64,000 nucleotides of DNA from Prostheceraeus crozeri (Eukaryota > Platyhelminthes > Polycladida > Euryleptidae), in assembly GCA_907163375.1 (NCBI GenBank), contig CAJQUW010007562.1:154501-218500 (forward strand), in the 5' to 3' direction. The translations under genes and the position numbers were made by a program. The notes beneath the pieces were generated by a model. The model saw only the letters and a list, made by a program, of their open reading frames with translations. It was not told the DNA's origin and searched no databases. Positions 1 through 13,500 of the stretch are shown one piece after another. The stretch's first letter is position 1; every line of letters starts with the position of its first letter.

Positions 1-334
1 CCAATGCGTCGCAGATTGCAGTTTTAGCAACCATCAATGCAAACATTTTGAGCAACATTATCCACATTCAACCACATTCTCACACACATTGCCAATCAGA
101 AGCAAGTTAAAAGCACATGCACATCATAGGAAATGTCCCGAAGACATGCCATGCTGAAAATTATGACTCCAGGCTTAGTAGTTTTCGTTTAATCAGAGAA
201 AACATAGAAAACTTCAATTTAGCCAAAAACCAATCTGCGTCACATTGGATTTGCATGTGCATTTCTTTGATCTTGTCTGACAAGAAGAGGAACTCACTAG
301 AACTCGGCAGACGTGTCGATTCGTAGTAGGCAGA
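1..334. other. Unassigned sequence at window start
   Basis: No gene or repeat family is recognised here. The only open frame of note is about 69 codons from 117, with no resemblance to a known protein. The minisatellite begins at 335. Confidence 0.5.
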
Positions 335-1396
335 AGGTGTACATCATTCTGTGAAAGTCTCATTGTCGGCCTCGTTCCCTGCAGAAACTCGTGCTGGCTG
401 CCGCACTATGAGGTGTACATCATTCTGTGAAAGTCTCATTGTCGGCCTTGTTCCCTGCAGAAACTCGTTCTGGCTGCCGGACTATGAGGTGTACATCATT
501 CTGTGAAAGTCTCACTTTCGGCCTCGTTCCCTGCAGAAACTCGTGCTGGCTGCCGGACTATGAGGTATACATCATTCTGTGAAAATCTCATTTTCGGCCT
601 CGTTCCCTGCAGAAACTCGTGCTGGCTGCCGGACTATGAGGTATACATCATTCTGTGAAAGTCTCATTGTCGGCCTCGTTCCCTGCAGAAACTCGTGCTG
701 GCTGCCGGACTATGAGGTGTACATCATTCTGTGAAAGTCTCATTGTCGGCCTCGTTCCCTGCAGAAACTCATGCTGGCTGCCGGACTATGAGGTGTACAT
801 CATTCTGTGAAAATCTCATTTTCGGCCTCGTTCCCTGCAGAAACTCGTGCTGGCTGCCGGACTATGAGGTGTACATCATTCTGTGAAAGTCTCACTTTCG
901 GCCTCGTTCCCTGCAGAAACTCGTGCTGGCTGCCGGACTATGAGGTGTACATCATTCTGTGAAAATATCATTTTCGGCCTCGTTCCCTGCAGAAACTCGT
1001 GCTGGCTGCCGCACTATGAGGTGTACATCATTCTGTGAAAGTCTCATTGTCGGCCTTGTTCCCTGCAGAAACTCGTGCTGGCTGCCGGACTATGAGGTGT
1101 ACATCATTCTGTGAAAGTCTCACTTTCGGCCTCGTTCCCTGCAGAAACTCGTGCTGGCTGCCGGACTATGAGGTATACATCATTCTGTGAAAATCTCATT
1201 TTCGGCCTCGTTCCCTGCAGAAACTCGTGCTGGCTGCCGCACTATGAGGTGTACATCATTCTGTGAAAGTCTCATTTTCGGCCTCGTTCCCTGCAGAAAC
1301 TCGTGCTGGCTGCCGGACTATGAGGTGTACATCATTCTGTGACAGTCTCATTGTCGGTCTCGTTCCCTGCAGAAACTCGTTCTGGCTGCCGGACTA
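335..1396. repeat. 76-bp minisatellite, about 14 copies
   Basis: Head-to-tail units of 76 bp, anchored on GAGGTGTACATCATTCTGTG and each carrying a PstI-type CTGCAG. Successive anchors are exactly 76 bp apart (for example 411 and 487). Units differ by a few substitutions such as CATTGTCGG/CATTTTCGG/CACTTTCGG, so the array has higher-order variation but no length change. It ends abruptly at 1396. A diverged reverse-strand relic of the same unit lies near 11296. Confidence 0.97.
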
Positions 1397-2379
1397 ACGC
1401 CAGTCATTGAACATATTCGTGGATGCTATTCCTATAATGTAAAGATATTGTGAAGATTCAATGTTCACAGATTGCGCATTTACATGAAACAGGCAGACTA
1501 ATTATGGAAAATATCAACCTGGTGCAGCCTTCTATCAAATAAGTCATCAGATGAAAAATTCTTCGGGATGTTTAGTTAATTTCTTCTATTAAATTAGTTA
1601 TTTCAACAAAATTTGCATACAGTCCCTATGTGCTCTATATATGAAAGTTGTTTAGTAGACAATGCGAAACTAGTAACTAGACAGCAGCTACATTCTCAAC
1701 AGAATTCTGGCATATTCACATGTTTTCATTGGCGGAGGTGTTTTGATGCACTTTGTATCACACAAATTTGTTTCATTTTTTGTTAAATGCACTTTGGAGT
1801 GGAAGAGAAAAATGACAACACATATCAACAGCGATTAGAAAAAAACGATGGAATGATTATTTTTCCTTATGCATGTATGGAAAAGTTTGCTTTTCAACAC
1901 CTGGATACTTTAATGTCCATGTTGCTATAAATATCTATTCTATCTGCAATGGCCGCAAAGAAATTAGATTATATCTATTCTAGTTGTCCCTGTTCATAGA
2001 CATACACAAGAAAAAGATCTTCCAATCTCTTCATGTTGTCTGCATAGCAATTGTCGTTAATGACGATATCAGACATTCTCTACACGGGCGACATGAGCAT
2101 TCATACATAGATATCCTTAGTTTCCAAAATTCACTCAATCTTGCTGTCGTTTTGTTTTTTCTTTTACTGTTGATTTTCCTCTACTAAGGTATACAATGTC
2201 ACTGTTCCAAATACACGGCTTTTATTGGATTCAATCGATTACTAACAACAATGATTAAATCATTGCTGTGAAGAAAAAGGTTTTGTAAACACAATAACTT
2301 ACAGCACACCATTTCATTTCACAATGTTTGTGTTGTTGTTCGGTGAGAGCACAGAATTAGATTGTTTAATCGTATCACT
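1397..2379. other. No gene seen
   Basis: AT-rich sequence with only short chance frames (for example 1984-2187). No splice-flanked exon or repeat family was recognised. Confidence 0.5.
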
Positions 2380-2645
2380 TTGCTAGAAGTGAAACTGATT
2401 CAAACAGATAGCACATGCAGGAACTTAACAAGTTGGCAAAAAGAAATTTTTGATGCCTTACAGAGACAGGAAAAAATAGTCGTGCGTCGCTTGCGGATTG
2501 CTCTGAATTCCTTCAAAATGCTCCGATCGCCTCGATTCCTTCAGATTCGAAGAATTCAGATCATTGCGCAAAAGTTTTCTCGATAATGTTGAGCCCTCCG
2601 ATCATTTTTAAAAAAGTTAGCAGGCGCATGGAAAAACGTTCACAA
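2380..2645 (+). repeat. Dispersed repeat, copy 1 (second copy at 59761)
   Basis: About 265 bp matching 59761-60025 in the same orientation, sharing blocks such as GTCGTGCGTCGCTTGCGGAT and CCTTCAGATTCGAAGAAT. No terminal inverted repeats, target duplication or coding potential is visible, so the class is unknown. Confidence 0.75.
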
Positions 2646-2859
2646 ACTTCTTTGTAGAACTTGACATCGTCTGTGTCTCTTTGCTGTGTGATCCGGTTGA
2701 TAACAGTCACTGAAACTTTGCACAATTTGGTGTGTTTGATGTTGAACTGGCTGCTCATTGTTCGATTGCTATGGTATTTAGTCAGCAGATTGTGCCATTT
2801 CATTTGCGTTACATGTTCCAATGCTTCCTTTCTACACCATTTCCACTTTAATTACAGAA

Positions 2860-3335
2860 CTCTGCAGTTATATTCAAGAATCCAGGAGATTTATTTCAGC
2901 ATTTCAAGTTTATATTTCAGATTGAAGCATTTATATTTTTGGCAACAACATTTTAATTTCAGAGAATTTTTGTGCGTGTGTTTAAATCATTTATATTTGA
3001 GAATGCAACACTTATATTTCAGACTTTGTCATTTCTAATTCAGAAATAGACTTTATATTTCAGAAATGATCATTTATATTTCAGAATTCCAGAAAAGACG
3101 ATATATATTTAAGAAAGTGTCATTTATATATCTGATTTGCAGTTTATATTTCAGAAATGATCATTTATATTTCAGAATTCCAGAAAAGACGATATATATT
3201 TAAGAAAGTGTCATTTATATATCTGATTTGCAGTTTATATTTCAGAACCGGTCATTTCAATTTGAGATATCTGCACTTATAATTCAGACGCTAGAAATAA
3301 TTCAGAATACGTTATTTATATTTCAGTGCACTTTG
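2860..3335 (+). repeat. Degenerate repeats built on TTTATATTTCAGA
   Basis: The core TTTATATTTCAGA recurs at irregular 20-30 bp spacing. Within it a 91-bp block occurs twice in tandem (anchors CAGAAATGATC at 3061 and 3152). It looks like an old minisatellite with one recent duplication. The frame open through part of it (2661-3038) is treated as a by-product of the repeat. Confidence 0.8.
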
Positions 3336-4485
3336 TGTCCTTTGTGAGAGGTGATTAATAACAGCCTGATATGAGAAATGTCATGTCTCTTTGATTTACG
3401 TCTATTTATTGATGAATTATAAAGAGGAAAATAGAAATATGACTTATTCTTGGAGATAATTAAGTGATTTATTATGTTGTAGACCACTTCATTTGTGATC
3501 TATTTTTATCACTGAATAAAGGCATGAATTATACAACATTGAATGAAGAAGTCAGCTCGTACTTTGACATCGTTCTCAATCTGTCGATGCAACGATTTTT
3601 ATCCTAGTTAGATTTGCTCCATCTCAAAGTTCTTTTTTAGCTATTCCAAAAGTTTTCTTTTCTAAACTCAACCTCATAGGTAATTCTTGAGCTGCGAGCA
3701 GCAGGCTATAAGTTTCAAGGTTCACTGGCACTGTGGCTTTGTTTTAGACTGTTCGCTCTGCGTCCGGGTGACCTTGGTTCAAAGCTATCTATGTACAAAG
3801 GGGAACGGTCATCATCGCTCAATCATGAAAGATGCTGACAAAGTCAACAAAGTGGAAAAAGCATGCATGGAAAATGCATCTTGACATCAGATACCACAAT
3901 CTTGACACTTTTCATTGGGTGTCAATAAATCCCAATACATAATCCCACGGGAACTATCTGTAGCAGTGTTATCAACCGATAAGTGGATGATCACATGATG
4001 TCCATAGCCATGAGTGTCATCAGACGTCTACAGTAATAATTGCTTATGTCCATCTGGCATGGTTTATTCTACATGTGTTGCAGTGCCTAAAATATACAAA
4101 AATGTTTGTAAATAATGCGTGAAATGTAAATGCAGTTATTTATCTATAACTCAAAAGGAGCTTAAGAATAATCGCCCACTCTCCAGTATTCGTCCAGGCT
4201 CTATCAATCGCCCACTGCAAATTGAAGTGAATTCGATAAACGCTGTATGCGATTATAAGAAGAAATGAGGTGAGATCTATCTCCCAAGCTTAGAACGAGA
4301 CGGAAATACTTCAAAATAATTTCAATAAAAATAAGAACTTAGTCAAGAAAACCCGCATTTCGACCGCTAGATCCTCAGGATATTTTACTCAATTAAGTAA
4401 AGAAAATTGTCACTGATAAAACCTCAGGGATTATGTCACAAATATCCTTGCCAACCATTAACTGATTGTCAATCTTCACTTTTAG
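3336..4485. other. No gene seen; likely 5' intron of the nuclear receptor
   Basis: AT-rich with no recognisable exon. Because the exon at 4486 starts inside a codon, this stretch must contain or belong to an intron of the receptor gene. The upstream exon was not found. Confidence 0.4.
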
Positions 4486-4570
4486 AGTCGGATGTCTTCG
4501 GCGAGAAGCTGTGTCTCGTGTGTAATGAAAGATCTACTGGACTACACTATGGCAAGATATCTTGTGAAGG
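4486..4570 (+). CDS. Receptor exon: first zinc finger
   Basis: Acceptor CACTTTTAG before 4486 and donor GTGAGC at 4571. It encodes all four cysteines of finger 1 and the start of the P-box, and splits the glycine codon GG|A of CEGCKG. The split is completed by the A at 6156, giving GGA-TGT. It starts in phase, needing one base from an upstream exon, so the gene extends to the left. Confidence 0.9.
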
Positions 4571-7500
4571 GTGAGCTGTTTCCATTGAATTTTCTTCATC
4601 CGAAGTCCATGGAATCTCAATTCTGTCCCCTGTACTATAGTGTTTTATCAGTCAGACCTCTCTGGTAACATTTCCAGGAAGTCTCAATGCTAATTGCTTC
4701 TTGTTCTTCGAACGATACTTCACGAGGTCAATCGAGTCATTCAGGAGACAGGGAAACCTTTCATTTTATCTGACATTTGATTTACAAGTCTCAAAAAACT
4801 TAAAGATTACAGAAAATCGTTTCACGAGACAATCTTTTGCATCCGAGAAAACAGTTAAGTTTTCCAAAAGACACTGAATGAACTCCAAAAAAATGTTAAG
4901 AAATTCTAAGATTGGATTGTCCGGAAAAAATTAAATTTGAAATCTAATGGCTAGGAAATTACAAATATAGCCAGCAATTTCAATTCTTATCTAAAATTCA
5001 AGAATTTTCTATCACCGAAGATTTTCTATCAAAATTCAAAGATTTTTCTATCACCGAGAAATTCAAGTTTTCCAAAAAGATTCAAACTTTGACTATCAAC
5101 TTTCTTAGATTGAAGCTCCACATTGTGAGCCTCGAGTCTTGAGAATATGTAGAACGTGACTTTCGCTAGCACTTTGTGGATAAACAAATCAATAATTGAC
5201 ATTCATAGTAAAAGTAATTATGAATCAATAGCATAAGAAGCAAACTAGAAAAAGAGTTTGAAACTCGAAGCGTCGGGAGGTGTGTTACACTTTCTACTAC
5301 ATCCTAACTTATATTTTCTGAGCGGCAGATAATAATTGGGAGAGAGTTTTCGAACCCAAAGAGTTTTAAAATAAGTACTAATATTTTCACACTCAAAGAG
5401 TGCTGGAATTTGGAACTCATTTCGTAATCGTAGTTAGTACTGAGGTTCAGTACTCATTTGGGACTTTATGAATAATAGTGTAGCATCGACTTAATTCTCG
5501 GTGCTATAATCAACTAAAATTTGTCCTGGATTGATCACATTGAAAAAATGGTAAAGAAAGCACAAATGAGAATGCATTTTATAAGTGAAATGATGCAATG
5601 TGGACTTCAAAATGAGGATATTATACGGTATTTCTGTGCTTGTGTCCGAAGCATCCTCGAGTATGGTGCTGCAGTGTGGCACTTCGGAATCACCCAAGCT
5701 CAATCAATTGCTATCGAATCTGTTCAAAGACGACTGATAAGAATGATGGAACACATCCCATATGATTATCATGATTATGATTACGACCGTCTTCTGCAAA
5801 AATATTCACTGGAAACACTTAGTTCACGACGTTTGAACATCTGTCGGAATTATTTTAACAATTTGCCAAAAGTTTTGAGTGAAAGAATTTCAAATCGTCC
5901 ACAAAAACAGAAATATTGAGACGTAAAACAAATATCCTCTTTTGTAACACCAACAGGTATAAAAACTCCTTCTTGCCATCTGCAGTACAGAACTTCTCGT
6001 AATTCTCGTATATCTTCTCTTTTTCAATTTTTTGTAAAATGATCAGCTTCTGCTGTCTAGTATTGAATAAACATATTATTATTATTATATATCGACTTCC
6101 CTAAAATCCAGCTCTATAAATAACAAGTTTTCATGACTTCTCACTTTTCCTACAGATGTAAAGGCTTCTTCAAAAGAGTTGTACAAAGTCGTCATATGTT
6201 TGACTGTACCGGTCCAATTCGGAACTCGTGTGATATTCTCTTGGACAGACGAAATTCATGCAAGAGTTGCCGATTTAGAAAATGTTTGTTGATTGGAATG
6301 GCTCCGAAAGGTAATTTTGTGACAGAAAATGAAAGTTGTAGAATCCTATAAAACTTGTCATTTTTCTTCAGCCGTCCGAGAAAACCATTTGCCTGGAGGG
6401 AGAAACAGTCAATCTGTGTACACACAAGATGTAAGTGAACTTTCAGGGAACTGAAAAAGAATTTAGTAATTTAGTGGAAAGCCGATTGATATATTTCTGA
6501 TTTTCTACGTAGCAGAGTGTTTAAGGAATTGTCAACAGGATAACCAGATAGTTCTGCGCTTAATACTCGAGTTATTTACCATGCACATGGATTGCCATTG
6601 GTTTAACTAAATGTTTATAATGAGAGGAAGGTATAATCGGCGGAAAAATAAATTCCTTTGTTTTATTGTTGCATTATTCCATCGATCTTGCTAGGTAGAC
6701 GCTCTTCGTCTTTTTTGTTAAGGATATAAGTCCTGGAAGATCTGAGAAGAGCCCAGTCTACCCTTTTGCCGTGACTGGTTGGCCGTATTGACAGTTGACA
6801 AAGTTTTCACATCAGGAATTGATGAGTATGACATCTAAACAGCTGTTTTGAGAGTCTAAAAGTGTACTAGTTATGGTTCCTGTAGGCCTATTTCCATTAG
6901 GGTAGGTGAAGTGGAAATAGTGAACAGGTGCGAGGGTTCTACAGGAAACAAGTCAATTCCAGTGGTGTTAATTATCTACGAAACATCCAAAAAGATGTTG
7001 GAGAGACTTTGATGAGCGAGATTACTTGTGTATGAGTTGAAAATCAATTGGCAGGCGTCATTTTATCTAAAGTCTCTACAACAGTGGTGGGCAACCAAGT
7101 TGGGATAGTGGGCCACAAGAAGTGGCCCGCTGAAAGGCCCGCGGGCCACCATATTTTAAAGGGGACTAATAGGTTTAATGTTTTTTTATTCCGTACTTTT
7201 AAGTGCACATGTGGCTGTTGTACCGTACGTGCATAAATAGTGGTCTTATAGCATAACAAAATTCTGCATTAAACGGTCATTAAACGGTGATATGACTGAC
7301 ATTACCTTATTTCATAGAAAAACAACGGTCTTTAAGTATAGTGCAGATATACACCTGAAAGCCGCACAAGATAAAATTGACCACGCTGCATGTACATGCG
7401 TGGGTACTTGTAGGTTTTATCCCCCCCCCCACTCCTTCAAAATTCGACAAATCATGTTATACTGAACTGATCGCTATGAAACTTGAGGAGTGTCTAGCTA

Positions 7501-10500
7501 TAGATATTTTCTCTCTACAAACCAAATTTCATTCAAATCGGATAAATAGTAGCTGCGCAGCAACTGCGAATCCTGCATCGCCATCGAATGTGAGTCGAGA
7601 AACTCAGTGACATATCGTGATTGTTGTCACACTGTCTTTCAGAATGTATAATTCCGTGCGTTTGTAGAAATTCAACGGAAGTCTTCTCATCCTTGCAAAT
7701 CGATGCCAGAGTCAACAAGTTCATCCTTGATTGAAGTGACAATGAGACAGGTGCAGCGATCGTGTGTGTTGCCCCCTAGCAATGAGTCACATATGTGCGT
7801 ATATGCGCCGACGATCAAGGTCAACCATGAACAGTCATTTTAGATCATTGGCATATTCTATGTTATCGACTGTAGCGCAACAACTATTTATCCGATTTGA
7901 ATGAAATTTGGTTTGTAGAGAGAAAATATCCATATCTAGACACTCCTCAAGTTTCATAGCGATCAGTTCAGTATAACATGATTTATCGAATTTTGAAGGA
8001 GTGGGGGGAATAAAACCTACAAGTACCCATGCGTATACATACGTCACCCAAAACATAAACGGCTCTTAAAAACCGTGCATGGGCTCCGCAAATATTAATG
8101 TGTGCTAATGCCAATAGAGTCAGTGTATGTCAATATGTCAGTGTAGTGCAAATAGCAAGAATATTTGAAAAAAATGTTGACCTGTCAAAATCATGCGGTT
8201 GGATTCCTTCATTTGTAGTCTAGGTCTAATTAATATACCGTATTTACTCTAATAGAACCCGGGGGGCTCTATTAATTCAGATCGCTCTGACCAGGGTTCT
8301 ATTAGAGGCCCGGGTTCTATTGGAGGCCCGGGTTCTATTTAATTACATTGAAAAATGATCACTAAAAAATTAAAAATATGACATCAACCATAGAATTCGT
8401 TGAACCTACATAAAAATGCGGGCCTATTGTATGACAGTTTTTGCTGTTACTGCTCAGTATACATGTACTGTATTCGAAGTCTTTTACATTCACTATGCTC
8501 ATGGCATATTGAGTGGCGGATGTGGAGATGATTATGAACGATCCATAAGCTAACCCGGTAATTGTAATTTAGTCACAAAAAAATCAAAGACCCACTCGCT
8601 GTGCAAAGGAAGAACGGCTACCAGTTGGAAAAATCTCTATATTGGACTGTATATAAAAGTCTCTATATCTACCGGTATATTGAAAAGCAACTCGAGTCAT
8701 TCGTCTTCATCTATAATCATCAGGTCGTCCTCTTCTTCGTGTTCTTCATCGATGTCAAGGTTAACTTCCACTTCGCACAAGCGCGAGAGGGCATCATGGC
8801 ATGGATGCCCTGCCTCGAAGCATTCGATGAGGTCATCTTCGCTACCATCCAATATTCGCTTGTTTCCTTTACTTATCTCCCGTCAAATGAATTTTGTTAC
8901 TAAAAAAATCCTTTTTGGTTCACCTACAAGGTCAATAAGATGCTACTGAGTCTCACCCGGGTTCTATTAGAGACCCCGGGTTCTCATAGAGGCCCGGGTT
9001 CTATTAATTCAGATTGCTCTGACCCGGGTTCTATTGGAGACCCGGGTTCTATTAATTCAGATTGCTCTGACCCGGGTTTTATTGGAGACCCGGGTTCTAT
9101 TAGAGGTCCGGGTTCTATTAGAGTAAATACGGTAGCCTCTTTCTACCTTCATTGAGGCGTGCTTTATTACGTAGAGAAGCATGGTCAACAGGACTTCGAT
9201 TACTATGTGACTCAACATAAACTCGCGCCGGTGATCACCATCTTGCGTTTATACGAGAAGATATTCATTACGAAAGGAGCATGGCTGGATAATATTACTT
9301 TCGACCTTTTATTTCAGTTCAGTGAATCCTACGGAAATTCCGAAAGTTGGTTTTTGAGGTCAGAGTACGAGAATTCCTCCAATTCAAATGCAGCCACAGA
9401 ACCGGAAATGAATGATTTCGTCCCACAATGCCCGGTTCCTTCCTTTGAGGTGCCGGAAACGTCGAAGATGAGCAGCCTGCCACTTCCTGTTGCTCACTTC
9501 GATTCTCTGCCGCCAATCAATACAATGTTTCCACATTCCTATCATCCCAAGACGTCACAGCGTCCTCCTGGTTACCCTAGGCATCACACGGACGAGTTCC
9601 AAGTGGGCCATGTTCACAGAACTGCTCAGCCACGGGTGAATGTGTTCCCATACTTCTCTCACCAAAGTCATTCCACCGAGAAAGAACACAATTATGTCTC
9701 CATGAGTCTGCCAGAAGAAGTCACGATATTGCCGAGGAAAATCGTGGAAGGAGTCGTTAGAGAGAACTTCCAACTGATTCGTTACTTCAATATCAGCAAA
9801 CCTTTTAATCTCAACTTGGCTTATCAACCGATCATTGAGTTGATGAATAAGAGGATTGATGACTGGGGACTGAAATATTCCATATTGAGGAACTATATGG
9901 AATTACTGAAGTCAAAGTCACTTACCATGTTCGTCACCAACGCTATGATCTACTTCCTTGATGGTGCGCATGGCACGCACTGCCCTGACCAATTCCTAAA
10001 ATTGATCGACAGATCCACGAGGACTATGAGCAGCAATCTATCAATGAATGAAATCAGTAAGTTCTTTGTCTGTCTCACCATAGGGGTCGACTTGTTTCAT
10101 ATCAGCACAGATCTATAATCTCTATGATTTTAAAGAAGCAAAGCACAGATCTATAATCTCTATGATTTTAAGGAAACAAAGCACAGATCTATAATCTCTA
10201 TGATTTTAAACAAGCAAAGCACATATCTATAATCTCTATGATTTTAAACAAGCAAAGCACAGATCTATGATCTCTATGATTTTAGACAAGCAAAGCACAG
10301 ATCTATGATCTCTATGATTTTAGACAAGCAAAGCACAGATCTATGATCTCTATGATTTTAAACAAGCAAAGCACAGATCTATGATCTCTATGATTTTAGA
10401 CAAGCAAAGCACAGATCTATAATCTCTATGATTTTAAACAAGCAAAGCACATATCTATAATCTCTATGATTTTAAGGAAGCAAAGCACAGATCTATAATC

Positions 10501-13500
10501 TATATGATTTTAAACAAACAAAGCACAGATCTATAATCTCTATGATTTTAAACAAACAAAGCACAGATCTATAATCTCTATGATTTTAAACAAACAAAGC
10601 ACAGATCTATAATCTCTATGATTTTAAACAAGCAAAGCACAGATCTATAATCTCTATGATTTTAAACAAACAAAGCACAGATCTTTAATCTCTATGATTT
10701 TAAGGAAGCAAAGCACATATCTATAATCTCTATGATTTGAAACAAACAAAGCAAGATCTATGATCTCTATGATTTTAAACAAACGAAGCACAGATCTATG
10801 ATTTTAAACAAGCAAAGCACAGATCTATATTCTCTATGATTTTAAACAAACAAAGAACAGATCTATAATCTCTATGATTTTAAACAAACAAAGCACAGAT
10901 CTATAATCTCTATGATTTTAAACAAGCAAAGCACAGATCTATAATCTCTATGATTTTAAACAAACAAAGCACAAATCTATGATTTTAAACAAGCAATGCA
11001 CAGATCTATATTCTCTATGATTTTAAACAAGCAAAGCACAGATCTATGATCTCTATGATTTTAGACAAGCAAAGCACAGATCTATGATCTCTATGATTTC
11101 AGGGAATCAAAGCACAGATCTATAATCTTTATGATTTTAAACAAACAAAGCACAGATCTATAATCTCTATGATTTTAAACAAGCAAAGCACAGATCTATG
11201 ATCTCTATGATTTTAAACAAACAAAGCACAGATCTATAATCTCTATGATTTAAAACAAACAAGGAATTCACTTTTACCAATTAGTGCTATTCATAGTCCG
11301 ACAGGCAGAATGTGGGCCGAAAAGGAGACTTTCACAGAATTTTTTATTGACGTTTTAGCGTCACTACTCCCCCAAACTCAAGGCTGGGACGATGCTGACA
11401 TAGTCAGACTTTAATCTGGAGCGTTGTGATCCTTTAGCTCGGTTGCACTTCCTGCCGACCTTCATTGACACTCCCGGTGCTCGACCTTTGGACCGAAAGA
11501 TCGCTAGGCCAAGCACTTAACCCCTGCGCCACGGAGACCACAAATTATTCAAGAAAATGAGAAATAACAATGAAAAATGCAGAATATGTAGAACGATAGG
11601 ATGCACCTAACAACGAAGAATGGTACTGCAGGACGGCTATAGTTGTCGGATTGTTAGCAGCTAAGTTACTGACTAATTGTCGCAGTAGCGTCATATGGTT
11701 CTGTACATATGGAACATGTTGTTTGTATGCATCAACGACATATTTGTTCAATGACAAATATTGCGTACAAATCACTGGTCTAAGGCCACACTGCGAGCTT
11801 TTCTAAGTGTTTTCCAATATGCAGTCAGCATTAAGTCAAACACCACAGCATTCTCTCGGCACTATCTTATTTCGTACCACGCTCTGCCTTTCCGCTTTTC
11901 CTATATTCCATTCAATAAAGGATGAAATTGAACAAAGGAAGAAATCTGCCGAATTTTGCTGTATTAAGCTTATTTTTGCTTTCCCTGCTTTTCCTACTTA
12001 ACAGGAGCACTGCAGTGGAAAACATTGGGCCATTAATTCGTCAAATCAGTGTTGCCATGTCTGAAGTTGGCCCAAAACGTGGCCTAAAAATTAATTAATC
12101 ATTTCACTAAGAGGTCAAACAATTTGTTTGGCTCAAGTTTTTATAATTGTTACAACTTCTAGTTAGGACTCTCTATTGAGGTTGAATGCGTTAAAGCGCC
12201 TATTTTGCAAGGAGATGAACTTGAAGATGATGACATCTTCAAAAAAATTCAAGATAGTTTTCAGTGTGACCCACATTTTCAGAAGTGACTAAAAAGGAAG
12301 AATGGTATTTGAAAAAGACGAACTGTTTCTTCCAAGTGCTTTTCTTAACTTACGCAATAGAAACATTTATTACAGTATGATAAGAGGTTTTGCTTGGTTA
12401 TATAAAAAGATAACACACATTTTTGGGATTAGTGTAAGTCCCCCCCTTTAAATCGTATAGAGTGGTAGTCGTCTATTAAGTATCTTAATAATCAATTAAT
12501 TTCTATGCCAAATCGAATCTAGCATTTTAACCATAGAAATGGATCTTCATCTCATGTATTTGTCTTCCAGATGTCTACGGATAACTATGTAATTTTTCGC
12601 TGATTCATAGTTTTGACATAGCTATTCAGTCCTTTCCATTCAATATTTCAATACTATTCTGTTGTCAATTGCGATATCAAATAAAACTGCTTATAAGAGC
12701 TAGCGAAAAAGTAATATCATAGCTGTCGCCACAAATCAACCATTGATTCCATACTTCCCTTATATACTTACTTTGGTTTCTTCTGTTTTTCTGTAGTTGG
12801 TTTAGTGGATCACGTGGGCTAGCAATTGACTACGTGGATTTTTAGATAATAATAATAATGATATATTTGTCATACAACAAATTGAGTGATACATAAGAAG
12901 TATATACAAGATGATGGTGACAAATATTGGCCCTAAAAGGGCGATCAATGCATTAACGGGAAAATGACGTACAACTATAATAAAGTGAACTTTTACGGTA
13001 TACAACAATTACCATATGTCATGTCTACTGAAGTAGGACGATATAGAGTTTTTGAAGTCGCTTATCGATGAGACGTTTTTCTCTGAAAATGTCATGCGAT
13101 TCCAATGTTGGACTATATTGACAGTGAAAAAACCACTACGATACTTATGTTTGGACAAAGGAGCTAACATCAAATTGTGGGAATTATTACGGTGAGAATA
13201 TTCGAACAAAATTGTAAACCATTCATCTGATTGAACATCAACAACATCAACCATTCATCAAACAAAAACATCAAACTGTAGCGGAGGCGCCTGGCAGATA
13301 GTCTAAGAAGTCCCAAGTTCATTTACTTAGACCTGTAATTTAATCCATGGAGCTGTGGTAAGAAATTACAAAATCTCTTTTGCACATTTTCAATTTGGTT
13401 GGAAAGCTTATCAATATTTGGATGCCAAATAACACAACCATACTCCAAAATAGACCGGACGAAGGTTTTATAAAGGATCAAAAGCATGAAAGGATCCCGT

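Larger units (their letters stand above)
6431..9176 (+). other. Receptor intron with palindrome and TIR elements
   Basis: About 2.7 kb. It contains a solo element terminus at 7082, a large palindrome at 7381-8045 and a TA-flanked TIR element at 8238-9132. No further exon was recognised, though a small hinge exon could be missed. Confidence 0.6.

Noticed and set aside
335-1396. CRISPR-like array
   Set aside because: Units are contiguous with no variable spacers, and the window is eukaryotic. It is a minisatellite.
8680-8949. Serine-rich + strand frame
   Set aside because: It is the reverse complement of the acidic transposase tail read on the - strand, and lies wholly inside a TIR element.
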